Source: AC-32 sp963765785 | Lineage (GTDB): Bacteria; Actinomycetota; Thermoleophilia; Gaiellales; Gaiellaceae | Direction: 5' to 3' | Length of the DNA stretch: 64,000 bases | NCBI GenBank assembly: GCA_963765785.1 | Contig: CAVXXW010000002.1 | Coordinates: 29,916-93,915 of the forward strand | The notes under the pieces: model-generated | The model's database searches: none | What the model was told of the DNA's origin: nothing | The model's input: the letters and a program-made list of their open reading frames with translations, nothing else | Translations under genes and position numbers: made by a program | Shown: positions 1 through 9,600 of the stretch, in pieces | How positions within the stretch are numbered: position 1 is the first letter of the stretch | Layout of the letters: the number at the start of each line of letters is the position of its first letter

Positions 1-17
1 CTGACTGAGCTCAGGCC

Positions 18-350
18 TTAAGAGGCGGTTGCGGCCGCCCGATCCGGTCGTGCGAGCCCGCTCGGGCTGAGTTTCTCCGCGCCGGGCTTACGCAACAGTG
101 CGCTTTCCTCTGGATCGGGGAGCAGCCCGCGCGCGCGCGCTCTTTCAACCGCCTCGGTGCGCGTGCTGGCACCGAGCTTCGCGTAGATATTCGCAACATG
201 AGTCTTCACTGTGCTGCGACGACGATCGAGGCGCTCGGCGATTTCTCCGATTGTCAGCTGCGTTGAGAGGAAAGGGAGAACCCGTGCCTCGGCAGGTGTG
301 AGGCGCACGCGGCCCCAGAAGGCGCCCTTCGGTCGCTCCTTGATTGTCAC
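18..350 (-). CDS. Single-domain LuxR-type HTH regulator
   Basis: This 110-residue protein is essentially one LuxR/GerE DNA-binding domain. Residues about 17-75 carry the family pattern LTPAEARVLPFLSTQLTIGE followed by a recognition helix containing RRSTVKTHVANIYAKLGAST. There is no receiver, PAS or AAA domain, so it may act as a free DNA-binding subunit or as a modulator of larger LuxR proteins. The start is GTG at 350. It closely resembles the protein at 1175-1501 and the C-termini of the two MalT-like genes at 4790-9465, which suggests local duplication. A bipartite inverted-repeat element lies directly upstream (357-405). Target genes are unknown; autoregulation is an inference. Confidence 0.75.
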   Translation of the reverse strand: MTIKERPKGAFWGRVRLTPAEARVLPFLSTQLTIGEIAERLDRRRSTVKTHVANIYAKLGASTRTEAVERARARGLLPDPEESALLRKPGAEKLSPSGLARPDRAAATAS

Positions 351-356
351 AACACT

Positions 357-405
357 GCAAGCGTCGCACGACCGGCTCTCTTCTCGCCTCGGCCGGACCG
401 GCTGA
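357..405 (-). promoter_or_regulatory. Bipartite regulatory element, copy A
   Basis: Read in gene sense, the core is TCAGCC-GGTCC-GGCCGA (389-405), an imperfect inverted repeat. Eighteen bases later comes CGTGCGACGCTTGC (357-370), ending seven bases before the GTG of the LuxR-type gene at 350. The same core, 18-base spacing and CGTG block occur at four other places in the first 11 kb. The second block is identical over 14 bases to that of copy C. Confidence 0.6.
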
Positions 406-510
406 TCTCCCTGAGGAGATGCTCGCGGTGCGTCGCCTGGGACTTGTGAGACGTCGAGCGATCGGCATCTCTTCGGGCAGCGCCCGGCCCACGCCGCGCC
501 GGCGGTCGCC

Positions 511-606
511 CTAGCTCACGATCGTATAGAGGAGCAGTTTCCCGTCCACGATCGTCGTGTCGCCCGGAACCAGGAGGCGGGGATCAAGCCAGGCGCGCGT
601 CCCCAT
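511..606 (-). other. Possible small ORF or downstream extension of the DUF1269-like gene
   Basis: A 31-codon ORF from ATG 606 to TAG 511 reads like real protein (GTRAWLDPRLLVPGDTTIVD in its middle). It is in the same frame as the TAG that ends the DUF1269-like gene at 655-1143, and the stretch between (607-654) is also open and protein-like. It could be a small gene, the tail of a longer ancestral protein cut by a nonsense mutation, or chance. No clear ribosome binding site precedes the ATG. Confidence 0.25.
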
Positions 607-654
607 CGCGGCTGCTTCCGCTAGGGGACGCGCGACGTGACTGGCGACGGTGAC

Positions 655-1143
655 CTACTTCGAAGGCGCCACGGCTACCGGCTGCTCCGCTGCTGCTGCC
701 TGCAGAGCCGCCTCATCAACCACATCGTGGCTCGAGGTCATGCCGCCGGCTCCAGTCAGCTGCTCACGGATCGCCGGCCCATCCTCGATCTTGGCGAGCA
801 CACCAACTGCCGCCTTGCCAGCGCTGAGGTCGGCCGAGATCCGCGTCTTGTCCTCATCGCTGAGCTTCAGACCCTTGTGGTGCAGACCGCCGGCGAGCGT
901 GCCGCCGACGATACCGACGCCAAGGGCGGCGGGACCGAGTAGGACCAGGCACGCGCCAACCCCCGCGCCCGCGCCCCAATTCCTGGCCCCAACCTTGTCC
1001 ACCCTGATGTCGCCGGCGTCGTCGAGGACCAGGAGCCCGATCGCGTCGCCGGGAGCAACCCCGGAGTCCTTGAGCTCCACGGCCGCCGCATCAGCGGCCG
1101 GCTCATCGGCGAAGAACGAGAGTACGAGCTGCTTCTCTGCCAT
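655..1143 (-). CDS. DUF1269-like glycine-rich membrane stress protein
   Basis: A 162-residue protein starting with MAEKQLVLSFFADEPAADAA, which matches the N-terminal pattern of DUF1269-type proteins. A central Gly/Ala-rich hydrophobic hairpin (about residues 53-88) is followed by HHKGLKLSDEDKTRISADL and an AAVGVLAKIE strand, as in actinobacterial members. The biochemical role is unknown; such proteins often sit near stress regulators. ATG 1143 was chosen over an upstream extension because GAAAGGAATC lies just before it. It is 31 bases downstream of the LuxR-type gene at 1175-1501 on the same strand and is probably cotranscribed with it under element B. Confidence 0.65.
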   Translation of the reverse strand: MAEKQLVLSFFADEPAADAAAVELKDSGVAPGDAIGLLVLDDAGDIRVDKVGARNWGAGAGVGACLVLLGPAALGVGIVGGTLAGGLHHKGLKLSDEDKTRISADLSAGKAAVGVLAKIEDGPAIREQLTGAGGMTSSHDVVDEAALQAAAAEQPVAVAPSK

Positions 1144-1174
1144 TGTGATTCCTTTCTCTTTATGGCGGCGCGCC

Positions 1175-1501
1175 TCAAACGCGTCCGCGATTTCGATCCA
1201 TCCCAACGTCTCGGCTGGCCACCGGCGCTCCTCGGCCGGCGGGAACCACGCACGTGATCTCCGACCACCCCCTTCTCGCCAGCGCACTTCCCCAGGGATC
1301 TGCAAGAAGCCCGAGCTCAGGGGCGCACTCGACGGCCCCGGTGCGCGTACTGACACCGGGCTTGACGTGGATGTGCGCAAGGTGCGTCTTCACCGTGCTA
1401 CGACGACGACCGTCGGGCGCGGCGAGCTCCTCGATGGTCGGCTGGGTCGGGAGACAAGGAAGAACCCGCGACTCGGCAGACGTGAGGCATTCAGGCCTCA
1501 C
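1175..1501 (-). CDS. Degenerate single-domain LuxR-type HTH protein
   Basis: This 108-residue ORF aligns along its first 75 residues with the LuxR-type protein at 18-350 (LTSAESRVLPCLPTQPTIEE, then GRRRSTVKTHLAHIHVKPGV). The scaffold helix is damaged: the EIAERLDRRR stretch of the paralogue is EELAAPDGRRR here, with a proline in the helix. The usual AKLG is VKPG. The C-terminal 35 residues have no family likeness. It looks like a paralogue losing function, although the recognition helix is kept. Element B lies upstream at 1540-1587, and the DUF1269-like gene follows 31 bases downstream. Confidence 0.5.
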   Translation of the reverse strand: MRPECLTSAESRVLPCLPTQPTIEELAAPDGRRRSTVKTHLAHIHVKPGVSTRTGAVECAPELGLLADPWGSALARRGWSEITCVVPAGRGAPVASRDVGMDRNRGRV

Positions 1502-1539
1502 GGAGTGTGATTTCGGGCACCTTGACGGTCACAAGACGA

Positions 1540-1587
1540 CGAGCGTGACACGGACACCTCTCTGATCTCCTCAGCCGGAATGGCCGA
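1540..1587 (-). promoter_or_regulatory. Bipartite regulatory element, copy B
   Basis: In gene sense the core is TCGGCC-ATTCC-GGCTGA (1571-1587). The second block, CGTGTCACGCTC, begins exactly 18 bases downstream at 1552. The element precedes the degenerate LuxR-type gene (start 1501) and presumably also serves the DUF1269-like gene behind it. Confidence 0.6.
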
Positions 1588-1751
1588 TATTTCCAGGCGA
1601 CCGGCGTGAACACGTGTCCCCGGCGGCGACGGGGTCCTCCGGTAGCCAGGCGCAGTCGTACGGCCTGATGCCGCCGCGAACCCACGTAGCGCCGGATGCC
1701 TGTCGGCTCAGCCGGCGTTACGGCCGCCGCAGTCCCTCGGTCGTGCTCAGG

Positions 1752-3252
1752 CTAGATCCCAGTCTCGGCCTTGATCCGGCCCGACTCGACGGCCTTCTTG
1801 ATTGCGTCGTAGTCGCTCTCGTTCTGGTCGGCGTACGCAACGGCGAACTCCGCGAGCGCGCGGTCGAAGGTGCCGCCGCCGCCGAGGTAGCTCGCGATCG
1901 CCACCCCATCACCGGACCTGGCGTGCGCACGGGCGAGCGCCTTGCCGCAGATTCCGCCGTAGACGGCGAGCAGGTTCGGCTCCATCAGCTCGACGAGGGC
2001 CGAGCCCTTCGCGTCCCAGAGTTGGCGGATGTAGAAGTCGCGCTTGACGCCGTCGAGCCTGTCGAAGCGGATCCAGCCGAGCATGATGTCGCTGGCCGCC
2101 TGCGTCAGCCGCTGGCCCTCGACCACCCGCTGGCCGTGGTTGGCGAACTCGCTTTTGCCGAGGAACGGCTCGAGCACCGATGCCTCCGCCTCCTTGGCCT
2201 GCAGGATCAGCGGGTCCTCGTTGTCCCGCCCGACCATAAGGACGATCCAGGCACGCGTGCCGACGCTCCCGACCCCTACGATCTTGCGAGCGATGTCGAC
2301 GAACCGGTACCGCTCGAGCAACCGGCGGCGGTCACCGGTGAGCGTCTTCCGGTACAGCCTCAGCATGATGCGGACCTGCTCTTCGAGCTGTTCGTAGACG
2401 GCCTCGGTCGGAACGAGCTCCCTGACCGGAACGACGACGGGAGGCCCGCTCACAAACCGGGGCTCGCCGTCGACGACCTGGGTCAGCTTCGAAAACGCAC
2501 GCAGACTGTCCTTCGACTGTGCCTTGGCGAGGTTCGCCTCCGCCCGCTTGGCCTGCTTCGCGCTCACGCGTTTCTGCAAGGACGCGAAGAGCGCATCGAC
2601 GTCGATCCGCGAGTACCAGATGTCCAGGTTCCGCATCTCGGCGTACTCCCTGATCGCCTCGCGTAAGCGCGGCCCGCTGCCAGGTTGACCGCCTGGCGCT
2701 GCTTGTCGTCGAACCCACGGTCGCGACCGGCGACCTCGAAACTCCCCGCCAGGCGCTTGACGTCCCACTCGAACGGGCCCGGCAGCGTCTCGTCGAAATC
2801 GTTGACGTCGAACACGAGCCGGCGATCGGGGCCGAAGGCGCCGAAGTTTGACAGGTGGGCGTCGCCGCAGAGCTGTGCGTGCAGCCCGGTCCGCGCTTCC
2901 CGCGAGGTCGGATGCCATGAAGTAGGCGGCGCCGCGGTAGAACATGAATGCCGATACCATCATCCGCCCATACCGGATCGGAATCAGGCCCGACACGCGG
3001 GTCGGCCTGCTCCTCCAGCATATCGATCGGGTCCCGTCGCATCGCGGCAGCCTCCCAGCCCGCGTGGACGCTCCGCGGCACCTCGGCCCGCTCGGCCTTT
3101 CCGCGCGCCTTTCGCTCCGCGACACTGAAATGCTCGACGCGCGCCGGCCGGCTCCGCGGCGGCTCCGCGCCGTTCTCAGGGGATGCTTGCTCACCGGCAA
3201 GGGGGGACGGTTCCTGGGTGGTGGTGTGAGAAACGTCGGTCACCTGGCTCAT
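1752..3252 (-). pseudogene. DUF2252 family protein, frame-broken
   Basis: The full DUF2252 architecture is readable, but in three frames. From ATG 3252 (RBS AAAGGAG) runs MSQVTDVSH to EEQADPRV. A shift near 2995 gives IPIRYGRMMVSAFMFYRGAA. A shift near 2905 gives LCGDAHLSNFGAFG and VFDVNDFDETLPGPFEWDVK. A shift near 2665 returns to the second frame through to the stop at 1752. These are the family's signature motifs and resemble the active-site layout of kinase-like folds; the function is not established. Three indels could be decay or assembly error. Element C lies about 100 bases upstream. Confidence 0.75.
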
Positions 3253-3351
3253 CGGCTTACTCCTTTATGCCCGTCGATCGTCCTCTTGGATGAACGAGTC
3301 GATCGTTTCCCGGATGAACGCTCACTCCGGCGTAACCAGATCGACGCAACG

Positions 3352-3400
3352 GCAAGCGTCGCACGCCCGGACGTTGTATCGCCTCAGCCAAAGTGGCCGA
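3352..3400 (-). promoter_or_regulatory. Bipartite regulatory element, copy C
   Basis: In gene sense the core is TCGGCC-ACTTT-GGCTGA (3384-3400). It is followed 18 bases later by CGTGCGACGCTTGC (3352-3365), identical to the second block of copy A. It lies upstream of the DUF2252 gene (ATG 3252). The stretch 3253-3627 holds no other convincing gene; it contains this element and the uncertain 3' end of the DUF6325 gene. Confidence 0.65.
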
Positions 3401-3627
3401 TATTGCAGTCACGAAGACGACCATCATCACAGGCGTGTCCGCGGCCATTAGGAACCGAGATACGAAATGAGCACCGTCGCCCTTTCGGCGGCCTCGAACG
3501 AGACCGCCGAAAGGGAAGTGCGCCTAGCGCCGGCGCGCCACGCGCCGAGAAGTGCGGCGGGCGACTCTGCGAGCCCTCATGTCTGTTCACCTCCGTTGTG
3601 GACTGTCGAAAATCCTGCCCGGCAGGG

Positions 3628-4165
3628 TCAAACCGGGCCGTTTTGCTCGGATGCATCGCGGCGGTCTCGGCCTCCTCCGCCGTGGCGACACCGATCGCAA
3701 CCAGATCGGCCGGATGGATGAAGCCGTCGGCGAGGCCGACGCCACCCGTGCGCAGGATCGCGTCGCGCAGCGGCACCGCCCAGTGGTGCTCCAGCAGGAC
3801 AGCGCCGCGGCGGAATCGTTGGGATCTCCTCGAGGATGTCCCACGCGTCCTCGTCGCAGAACACGTGGATGCCGCCTCGGCCCCGGCCTCCGCGCCGATC
3901 TCGGCACCCGTCTCGAAGTCCTCGCCCTCGATCCGAGACCGATCAGCGCCGCCAGCTTGCTGCCGAACTCGATCGCCTCCTCCTTGCTCAGGTTGCGAGG
4001 TGCATCACCTCCATCTCACCTGCAGCATCCTTATGGACGGCGAGCGCGTCGATCACCCGCACCGTGTCGCTCTCGCGGAGCTTCTCGAGCTCCGCGATGA
4101 TCTCGCCGTGGAAGTCCGGCTGGTCGAACCCGCAACACGAGCAGCTGAACAGGCCCAATTGCCAT
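3628..4165 (-). pseudogene. DUF6325 family protein, frame-broken
   Basis: ATG 4165 is preceded by GATGGAGG and opens MAIGPVQLLVL, the usual start of DUF6325 proteins. A shift near 4130 is needed to read CGFDQPDFHGEIIAELEK. Other frames then give GEMEVMHLS, the alanine/glycine-rich centre, VFCDEDAWDILEEIP, and PLRDAILRTGGVGLADGFIH followed by PADLVAIGVATAEEAE. At least three indels are required. The function is unknown. It lies 68 bases downstream of the small membrane gene at 4234-4473 and is probably in its transcript. The 3' end is uncertain because the last frame stays open to 3384. Confidence 0.6.
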
Positions 4166-4233
4166 GATCTACCTCCATCTCTTTGCTGTCGTTGATTCGA
4201 ATACTTCGTCCGCTCAACGGTGTGATGTCGTGG

Positions 4234-4473
4234 TCACGATCCCCAACCAACCCCCTCGATTGGAAGCGGTTTGCTGGGGATCGTGACCAGCGTCGCTACG
4301 CCGCAGCCACCCTCTCCCGGCGGCGACATGAAGGCGCCGAAGATCCAGAGAATCGGGAAGAAGATCCCGAAGAAGAACATCGAGCCGTGCCCGTTCCTGA
4401 GCGTCATCAACCCGAGCGTGAACGCCACGAGGAGGTACAGGAAGATGCCGCCGATTCCGATCGCCCACCACAT
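4234..4473 (-). CDS. Small two-helix membrane protein
   Basis: A 79-residue protein with a strong RBS (GAGGAGGAACC then ATG 4473). It begins MWWAIGIGGIFLYLLVAF, a transmembrane helix, then LMTLRNGHGS and a second helix FFFGIFFPILWIFGAFM. Similar short two-helix proteins are common in actinobacteria and have no assigned function. The hydrophilic tail after GEGGCG does not look conserved and may be read out of frame. Element D lies 76-124 bases upstream, and the DUF6325 gene follows on the same strand. Confidence 0.6.
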   Translation of the reverse strand: MWWAIGIGGIFLYLLVAFTLGLMTLRNGHGSMFFFGIFFPILWIFGAFMSPPGEGGCGVATLVTIPSKPLPIEGVGWGS

Positions 4474-4548
4474 GGTTCCTCCTCTTTCGTCAGGGTGGAA
4501 GAGAGCCCGCTTGACCGACGTGGTCACGACTCCTTCCTTGTCGTGAGT

Positions 4549-4597
4549 CCAACGCTGACACGAACGGTCCTCCGATCGCCTCGGCCAGACTGGCTGA
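4549..4597 (-). promoter_or_regulatory. Bipartite regulatory element, copy D
   Basis: In gene sense the core is TCAGCC-AGTCT-GGCCGA (4581-4597) and the second block is CGTGTCAGCGTTGG (4549-4562), again after exactly 18 bases. It precedes the small membrane protein gene (ATG 4473). The gap 4474-4789 contains this element and the tandem repeat at 4708-4788. Confidence 0.6.
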
Positions 4598-4707
4598 TCT
4601 TTTCGTGGCAGGGTGCGACTACTTCCGTATCTCCAGGCGGTAGCCGCCTTGCTTGCCGGTCCGGGGAGGGCCGCCGCCGCCAGAACCGGGCCGCAGCGAA
4701 GAGGAGA

Positions 4708-4788
4708 CCTCCACCCAAGTGGATGATGCCGGTTCCTCCACCCAAGTGGATGATGCCGGTTCCTCCACCTAAGTGGATGATGCCGGTT
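4708..4788. repeat. Three tandem copies of a 27-bp unit
   Basis: Units lie at 4708-4734, 4735-4761 and 4762-4788. The first two are identical; the third differs by one C-to-T change. Each contains AAGTGGATGATGCCGGTT. At 27 bp the array keeps reading frame (PPPKWMMPV three times on the plus strand). It ends one base before the GTG start of the MalT-like gene at 4790, so it forms that gene's immediate leader or lies within its promoter. Confidence 0.9.
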
Positions 4789-4789
4789 C

Positions 4790-7247
4790 GTGATGTCCAC
4801 GGTCGAGTGGCGAGTCCCCCCGTCCTTGCGAAGCGCGCCGGTTCGAGCGTCGAAACTCGAGCCGGTGCGTCTGCGCGCGGGCGCGATCCAACGAGAACGA
4901 TTACTCGCTCAGTTGGCCGGCGCGGTGGATACACCAATCGTCCTGATTGCCGCCTCGGCGGTTATGGCAAGTCGACGCTCGCCGCGCAGTGGAGCACACG
5001 GTGCCAGAGGCCGGTGGCGTGGCTCAACCTGACCGAGCAGATAACGATCCGATCGTGTTCCTGAATGCGGTGGCCCACGCGCTCGACCGGCTCGATCCGG
5101 TCGCGCCCGAGCTCCTCGACGAGTTCACGGCCCGTGTGCCGCATGTCGTAGACGTGGTGCTTCCCTGCTTGGCTGCCGAGTTCGAGCGCCTCACGCCGTT
5201 TGAGTTGGTCTTCGACGACCTTCAAGAGGTAACCCAAGCACGGACACTCTCTGCGCTCAATTTCCTGCTCGACGAAGTTCCGTCGGAATCGCAGGCCGTT
5301 CTCGTGACGCGCACCGACACAGAGCTGTGGCTCGCGCGCCAGCGCCTGTCGGGGACCTCCTCGAGATCCGTGCCGATCAGCTCGCCCTCGACGCCGATGA
5401 GGTACTCACTCTCGCCGAAGACAGCGGCGCACGACTGTCCGGGAGGCTCTCGGGCTTCTGTGCGAACGGACGGAGGGGTGGCCGGCCGGGATCGCACTCG
5501 CCTTGCACTCCCTGAACGAGTCCGTGTCTGCGGAGGACATCGCGGAAACCATCAGCGGAGACCAACGAGAGATAGCCGACTACCTCGTCGAGGTGATGCT
5601 CGACCTGGAGCCGCAGGAGCGTCGGCGCTTCCTGCTCGCGACATCGGTCCCGCGGAGATGACGGCGCCGCTGTGCGACGCCATCCTCGAGACTGACAACT
5701 CGAGCGAGGTGCTCCGGGAGCTGGAGCGCACCAACTCGTTCGTGATCGCCCTCGACGATCACAGCCGCTGGTACCGCTACCACACCCTGTTTGCCGAGCT
5801 CCTCCGATCCGCTCGACCAGTCCGATCCCGGCTCGCCGCCAATATCTCGCCCGTGCCGCCAAGTGGTACGAACAGGACGGCAGCGACCCGGCCGAGGCCT
5901 TCCGCTGCGCCCACGAATGCGGCGACCTCCAACTTGCAGGACGGATCGCGCTTGCCGCCACTGACGGTTTCGCTCGCGTCGGTGAGCTCGAGACGTTGCG
6001 GATGTGGCTCCTTGACTGCACCGACGCGGAGGTCGCGTCCGATCCCCAACTCGCCCTGGCTGCCGCCTGGGTTTACCTGCTTCTGGGCCAACCCGACGAG
6101 GCCCAACGATTCGCGACAGCTGCCGAGGGTGGAAATACTCGATGTACCGGCCGCGGACGGGGCGACCTCGCTTCGATCATCGCTCGCGAACTTCAGCTCC
6201 GCCCTGGCATCTCGTGGGATCCATCAGATGCTTGCCGACGCCGAGTTTGTCCGCGCGGCCGAGCGGGAGGCTATGACCCGCTGGCTCTTCGGCGGTCTCC
6301 TGCGTGCCGGGATCGCCCAACTCCTTCTTGGTCGACCCGATGAGGCAATAGGAACCTTCCGGAGGGGCTCACGCTCACGAGCGGCATCCCGAACTCTCCC
6401 ATGTCAAGATCGTCTGCCTTGGTTACCTCGCGTTCGCTTGCGCGGAGGCCGGGAACGAGTCGGCGGCGCGGAAGTCAGCTCAAGAGGCGTGCGCAATCGC
6501 GGTCGACGAACGACTCGAACGCTCAGTGTCTGGCGGTGTCGCATTGACCGCGCGGGCGATGGTGCTGGCTCAGGACGGCGACCTCGATCGAGCCAGGCTT
6601 CAGTTCACGAAAGCCCGGCGCACAATCCATCTCATCCCGGCGCGCGATGGTTCAACGCTGACATGAACATCCGGTGGGGCAACATCAGCCTCGATCTCGG
6701 CGATCGTCCTCGCGCACAGGAGCACGCCGAGACCGCACGAGCCGCGTTGGACGGGTATCCGGACCCGGGCATGCTGCCATCGCGCCTCGCACAGCTCGAC
6801 GAACGGCTCGCACACCCGTCCGAACTGACCCCGGCCGAGATCCGGATCCTCCCCTTCTTCCCGACGCACCTCTCGGTCAAGGAGGTCGCCGAACGCCTCC
6901 AGGTGTCACCTGCCACCGTCAAGACGCACGTAGCCTCCGTCTACGCCAAGCTCGGTGCGACGTCGAGATCAGATGCGGTCGAGAAGATGCAGCACCTCGG
7001 TCTCGCCCTCGACCCCGTCGGCGCCGACGCGAGTACGACGCTCACCGCGAGCCGAGTTGAGCAACGGCCGCACCTAGGGTCGAGCCCGCAAGGATGCGAT
7101 CCTGCCGTCCAGACGGCGGCGAACCCGATTCCGTTCTGTAGGGGCCATGGCGCGCATGGAGAGAGCTCGACTCTGCTAGATGCCGCTGAAGCTGCTCAGC
7201 TCAGCTCCATGTCAGCGGCGTGCTCGTGGCCGATCGTGGCCGGTTAG
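4790..7247 (+). pseudogene. MalT/LuxR-type large regulator, copy 1, heavily frame-broken
   Basis: Translated pieces match the copy at 7201-9465 throughout. They include RASKLEP and RERLLAQLAG, a P-loop (SAGYGKSTLAAQW after restoring one base near 4968), VFLNAVAHALDRLDPVAPEL, MTAPLCDAILETDNSSEVL and WYRYHTLFAELL. A TPR-like middle follows, then a C-terminal LuxR HTH (LTPAEIRILPFFPTHLSVKE, then SPATVKTHVASVYAKLGA). Such STAND-class regulators bind an inducer, oligomerise with ATP and activate transcription. At least five frame changes are needed (for example near 4968, 5352, 5455, 5655 and 5810). At 4968 copy 1 has GG where copy 2 has GGG. It faces copy 2 tail to tail. Confidence 0.7.
6639..6775 (+). 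repeat. Inverted repeat arm 1 (near-identical patch of the MalT-like pair)
   Basis: This 137-bp stretch matches the reverse complement of 7481-7617 with only three differences by direct reading, much closer than the flanking parts of the two paralogues. It encodes the RWFNADMNIRW to YPDPGML segment just before the HTH domain. Confidence 0.8.
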
Positions 7248-9465
7248 AGCCCGAGCTCGTCCACTTCGCGACCGCGTCCGATCTCCTTGCAGCGCCGAGT
7301 TTGGCGTAGACGGAGGAGACATGAGTCTTGACGGTTGCGGGCGACACGTGGAGGCGTGCGGCGACCTCCTTGACCGAGAGGTGCGTAGGGAGGAAGGTGA
7401 GTATCCGGATCTCGGCCGGCGTAAGGTCGAGATCGGCGAGGGAGCCGATCCGTCCGGCGAGCTCCGCGAGTCGCCGAGTCAGCATGCCCGGGTCCGGATA
7501 CCCGTCCAACGCGGCTCGCGCGGTCTCGGCGTGCTCCTGTGCGCGAGGACGATCGCCGAGATCGAGGCTGATGTTGGCCCACCGGATGTTCATGTCGGCG
7601 TTGAACCATCGCGCGCCCCCCACGAGGTGGCCGGTACGCCGCGCCTTCGCGAGGTCGGCCGTCCCTCGGTCGAAGTCTCCGTCATGAACAAGCACCATTG
7701 CTCGTGCGGTGAGCGCGATACCGCCTAGCAGCGTCTGCTCGAGTCGTTCCGCGGCCGATACCGCGGTCGCCCCATGTGCCGACTTCCGCGCTGCCGGCCA
7801 GCTCCCAGTCTCCGCCAACGCGAACGCTAGGAAACCAAGGCAGGCAATCTTCACGTGGGAGGCCTCGGGATGCCCGGTCGTGAGCTCAACCGCCTCTCAA
7901 AGGCCGCAACCGCTTCATCGGGTCGACCGAGGAGGAGGTTGGCGTTCCTGCCGCCCGCACACCGTCGAGGAGCCAACGGGTGTTTGCCGCCCGCCCCTCG
8001 GCCGCACAGACGAACTCCGCGTCGGCAAGCATCTGGTCGACCCCACTGGGAGCCAGGGTGGCACGAAGGAGCATGAGCGACGATCGAAGTGACGTCGTCC
8101 CGTCGGTCGACGTCACGGCGAGGTCTCCCTTCGCCGCGGCTGCCGCGAATCGTTCGGCGTTTTCATGGTCGCCAAAATGGAAGTGGAGCCAGGCCGCGAC
8201 GATCGCGAGCTGGGGATCGCCAGAGACTTCCTCGTCGGTGCAGTCGTCGAGCCATAGCTTCATCGTCGCGATTCGACCTCGCCTTATGTGATCGTCGGCA
8301 GAGGCCACGGCGACCCTTCCGGCGAGTTTGAGGTCGCCGCATTCGTGGGCGCAGCGGAACGCCTCGGCCGGGTCGCTGCCGTCCTGTTCGAGCCAGTGGG
8401 CGGCACGGCAGAGAGATGTCTTGGCAAGTTCGGGGTCCGCGCGGTCGAGTTCGGAGCGGAGGAACTCGGCAAACAGATTGTGGTAGCGGTACCAGCTTTG
8501 GTGGTCGTCGAGTGCGATCACAAATGAGTTCGAGCGTTCCAGGTCGGCGAGCAGCTTGCTCGAGTTGGTGGTGCCGAGGATCGCGTCGCACAGCGGGGCC
8601 GTCATCTTTGTCAGAACCGAGGTTGCGAGCAGGAAGCGGCGGCCCTCGGCCGTCTCCCGGTCAAGGAGCACTTCGAAGGCATAGTCGGCTATCTCTCGCT
8701 GGGTTCCGCTGATCGTCTTTGCGATGTCGTCGGCGGAGGCCGGCTCGGGGAGCGCGCGCAGGGCGAGGACGACCCCGGCAGGCCATCCCTCCGTTCGTTC
8801 GCGCAGCGACCCGAGAGCTTGCTCGGAAAGATGTGAGCCGTTGCTTTCAGCCAGAGCGAGCGTCTCATCAGCATCTAAGGCGAGTTCATCGGCGTAGACT
8901 CGAAGCTCCCCCGCCACGCGTCGGCGTGCCAGCGGCAGCTCCGGGGGGGCGCGTGTCACGAGAACGACCTGCGATTCCGACGGAACTTCCTCGAGCAGGA
9001 AGTTGAGCGCAGCGAGGCACTGTGGCTGGGTCACCTCCTGGACGTCGTCGAGAATTAGCTCGACCGGCGACAAACGGTCGAGCTCCACCGCCAAGCCGGG
9101 GAGAACGACCTCGCTGACCCGGGGCATGAGGGCCGTGAACTCGTCGAGGAGCTCGGGCGCGACCGGATCGAGCCCATCCAGCGCGTGGGCCACCGCGTTC
9201 AGGAACACGATCGGATCGTTGTCTGCTCGGTCGAGGTTGAGCCACGCCACGGGCTCTGGCACCGCGTGCTCCACTGCGCGGCGAGCGTCGACTTGCCATA
9301 ACCCGCCGAGGCGGCAATCAGGACGATTGGTGTATCCGCACCAGCCAAACGAGCGAGAAGCCGTTCCCGCTGGACCGCATCCGCGCTCGGACGCCTCGGC
9401 TCGAGCTTCGACGCTCCGATGGCCGGAATCTTGGCCATTTGGAAGACGGTACAACAGTTGGACAC
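7201..9465 (-). pseudogene. MalT/LuxR-type large regulator, copy 2, frame-broken
   Basis: Three frame changes interrupt a protein of about 750 residues. MAKIPAIGASKLEPRRPSAD and the P-loop AASAGYGKSTLAAQW come first. After a one-base loss near 9257 follow VAWLNLDRADNDPIVFLNAV, VELILDDVQEVTQ and a long helical region. Shifts near 7948 and 7900 lead to KIACLGFLAFALAE and the C-terminal LuxR domain (LTPAEIRILTFLPTHLSVKE, then SPATVKTHVSSVYAKLGA). It is the better preserved member of a convergent pair with 4790-7247. The role is inferred as an ATP-dependent transcription activator; the inducer is unknown. Confidence 0.75.
7481..7617 (-). repeat. Inverted repeat arm 2 (near-identical patch of the MalT-like pair)
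   Basis: Partner of 6639-6775, in inverted orientation, with three differences in 137 bp. The high local identity in otherwise diverged paralogues suggests recent gene conversion or strong local constraint. Confidence 0.8.
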
Positions 9466-9600
9466 GTCTCAGAGGGTGGCCCGCCGCACCTCGCGGCTCT
9501 GGCCCCAGGCGTCCCTGAGACGCCTATTCCATCGCGGAAGCCTCTCGTCAGGTTGCCGGAAGGTCCACGTCGTAGGCCACGGTCCGACGAGCCTTGCCTC

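Noticed and set aside
4708..4788. Tandem repeats as a CRISPR array
   Set aside because: Units are directly adjacent with no spacers and no cas genes are present.
4790..9465. Inverted duplication as an insertion sequence or transposon
   Set aside because: The arms encode regulator paralogues; no transposase, terminal repeat or target duplication was seen.
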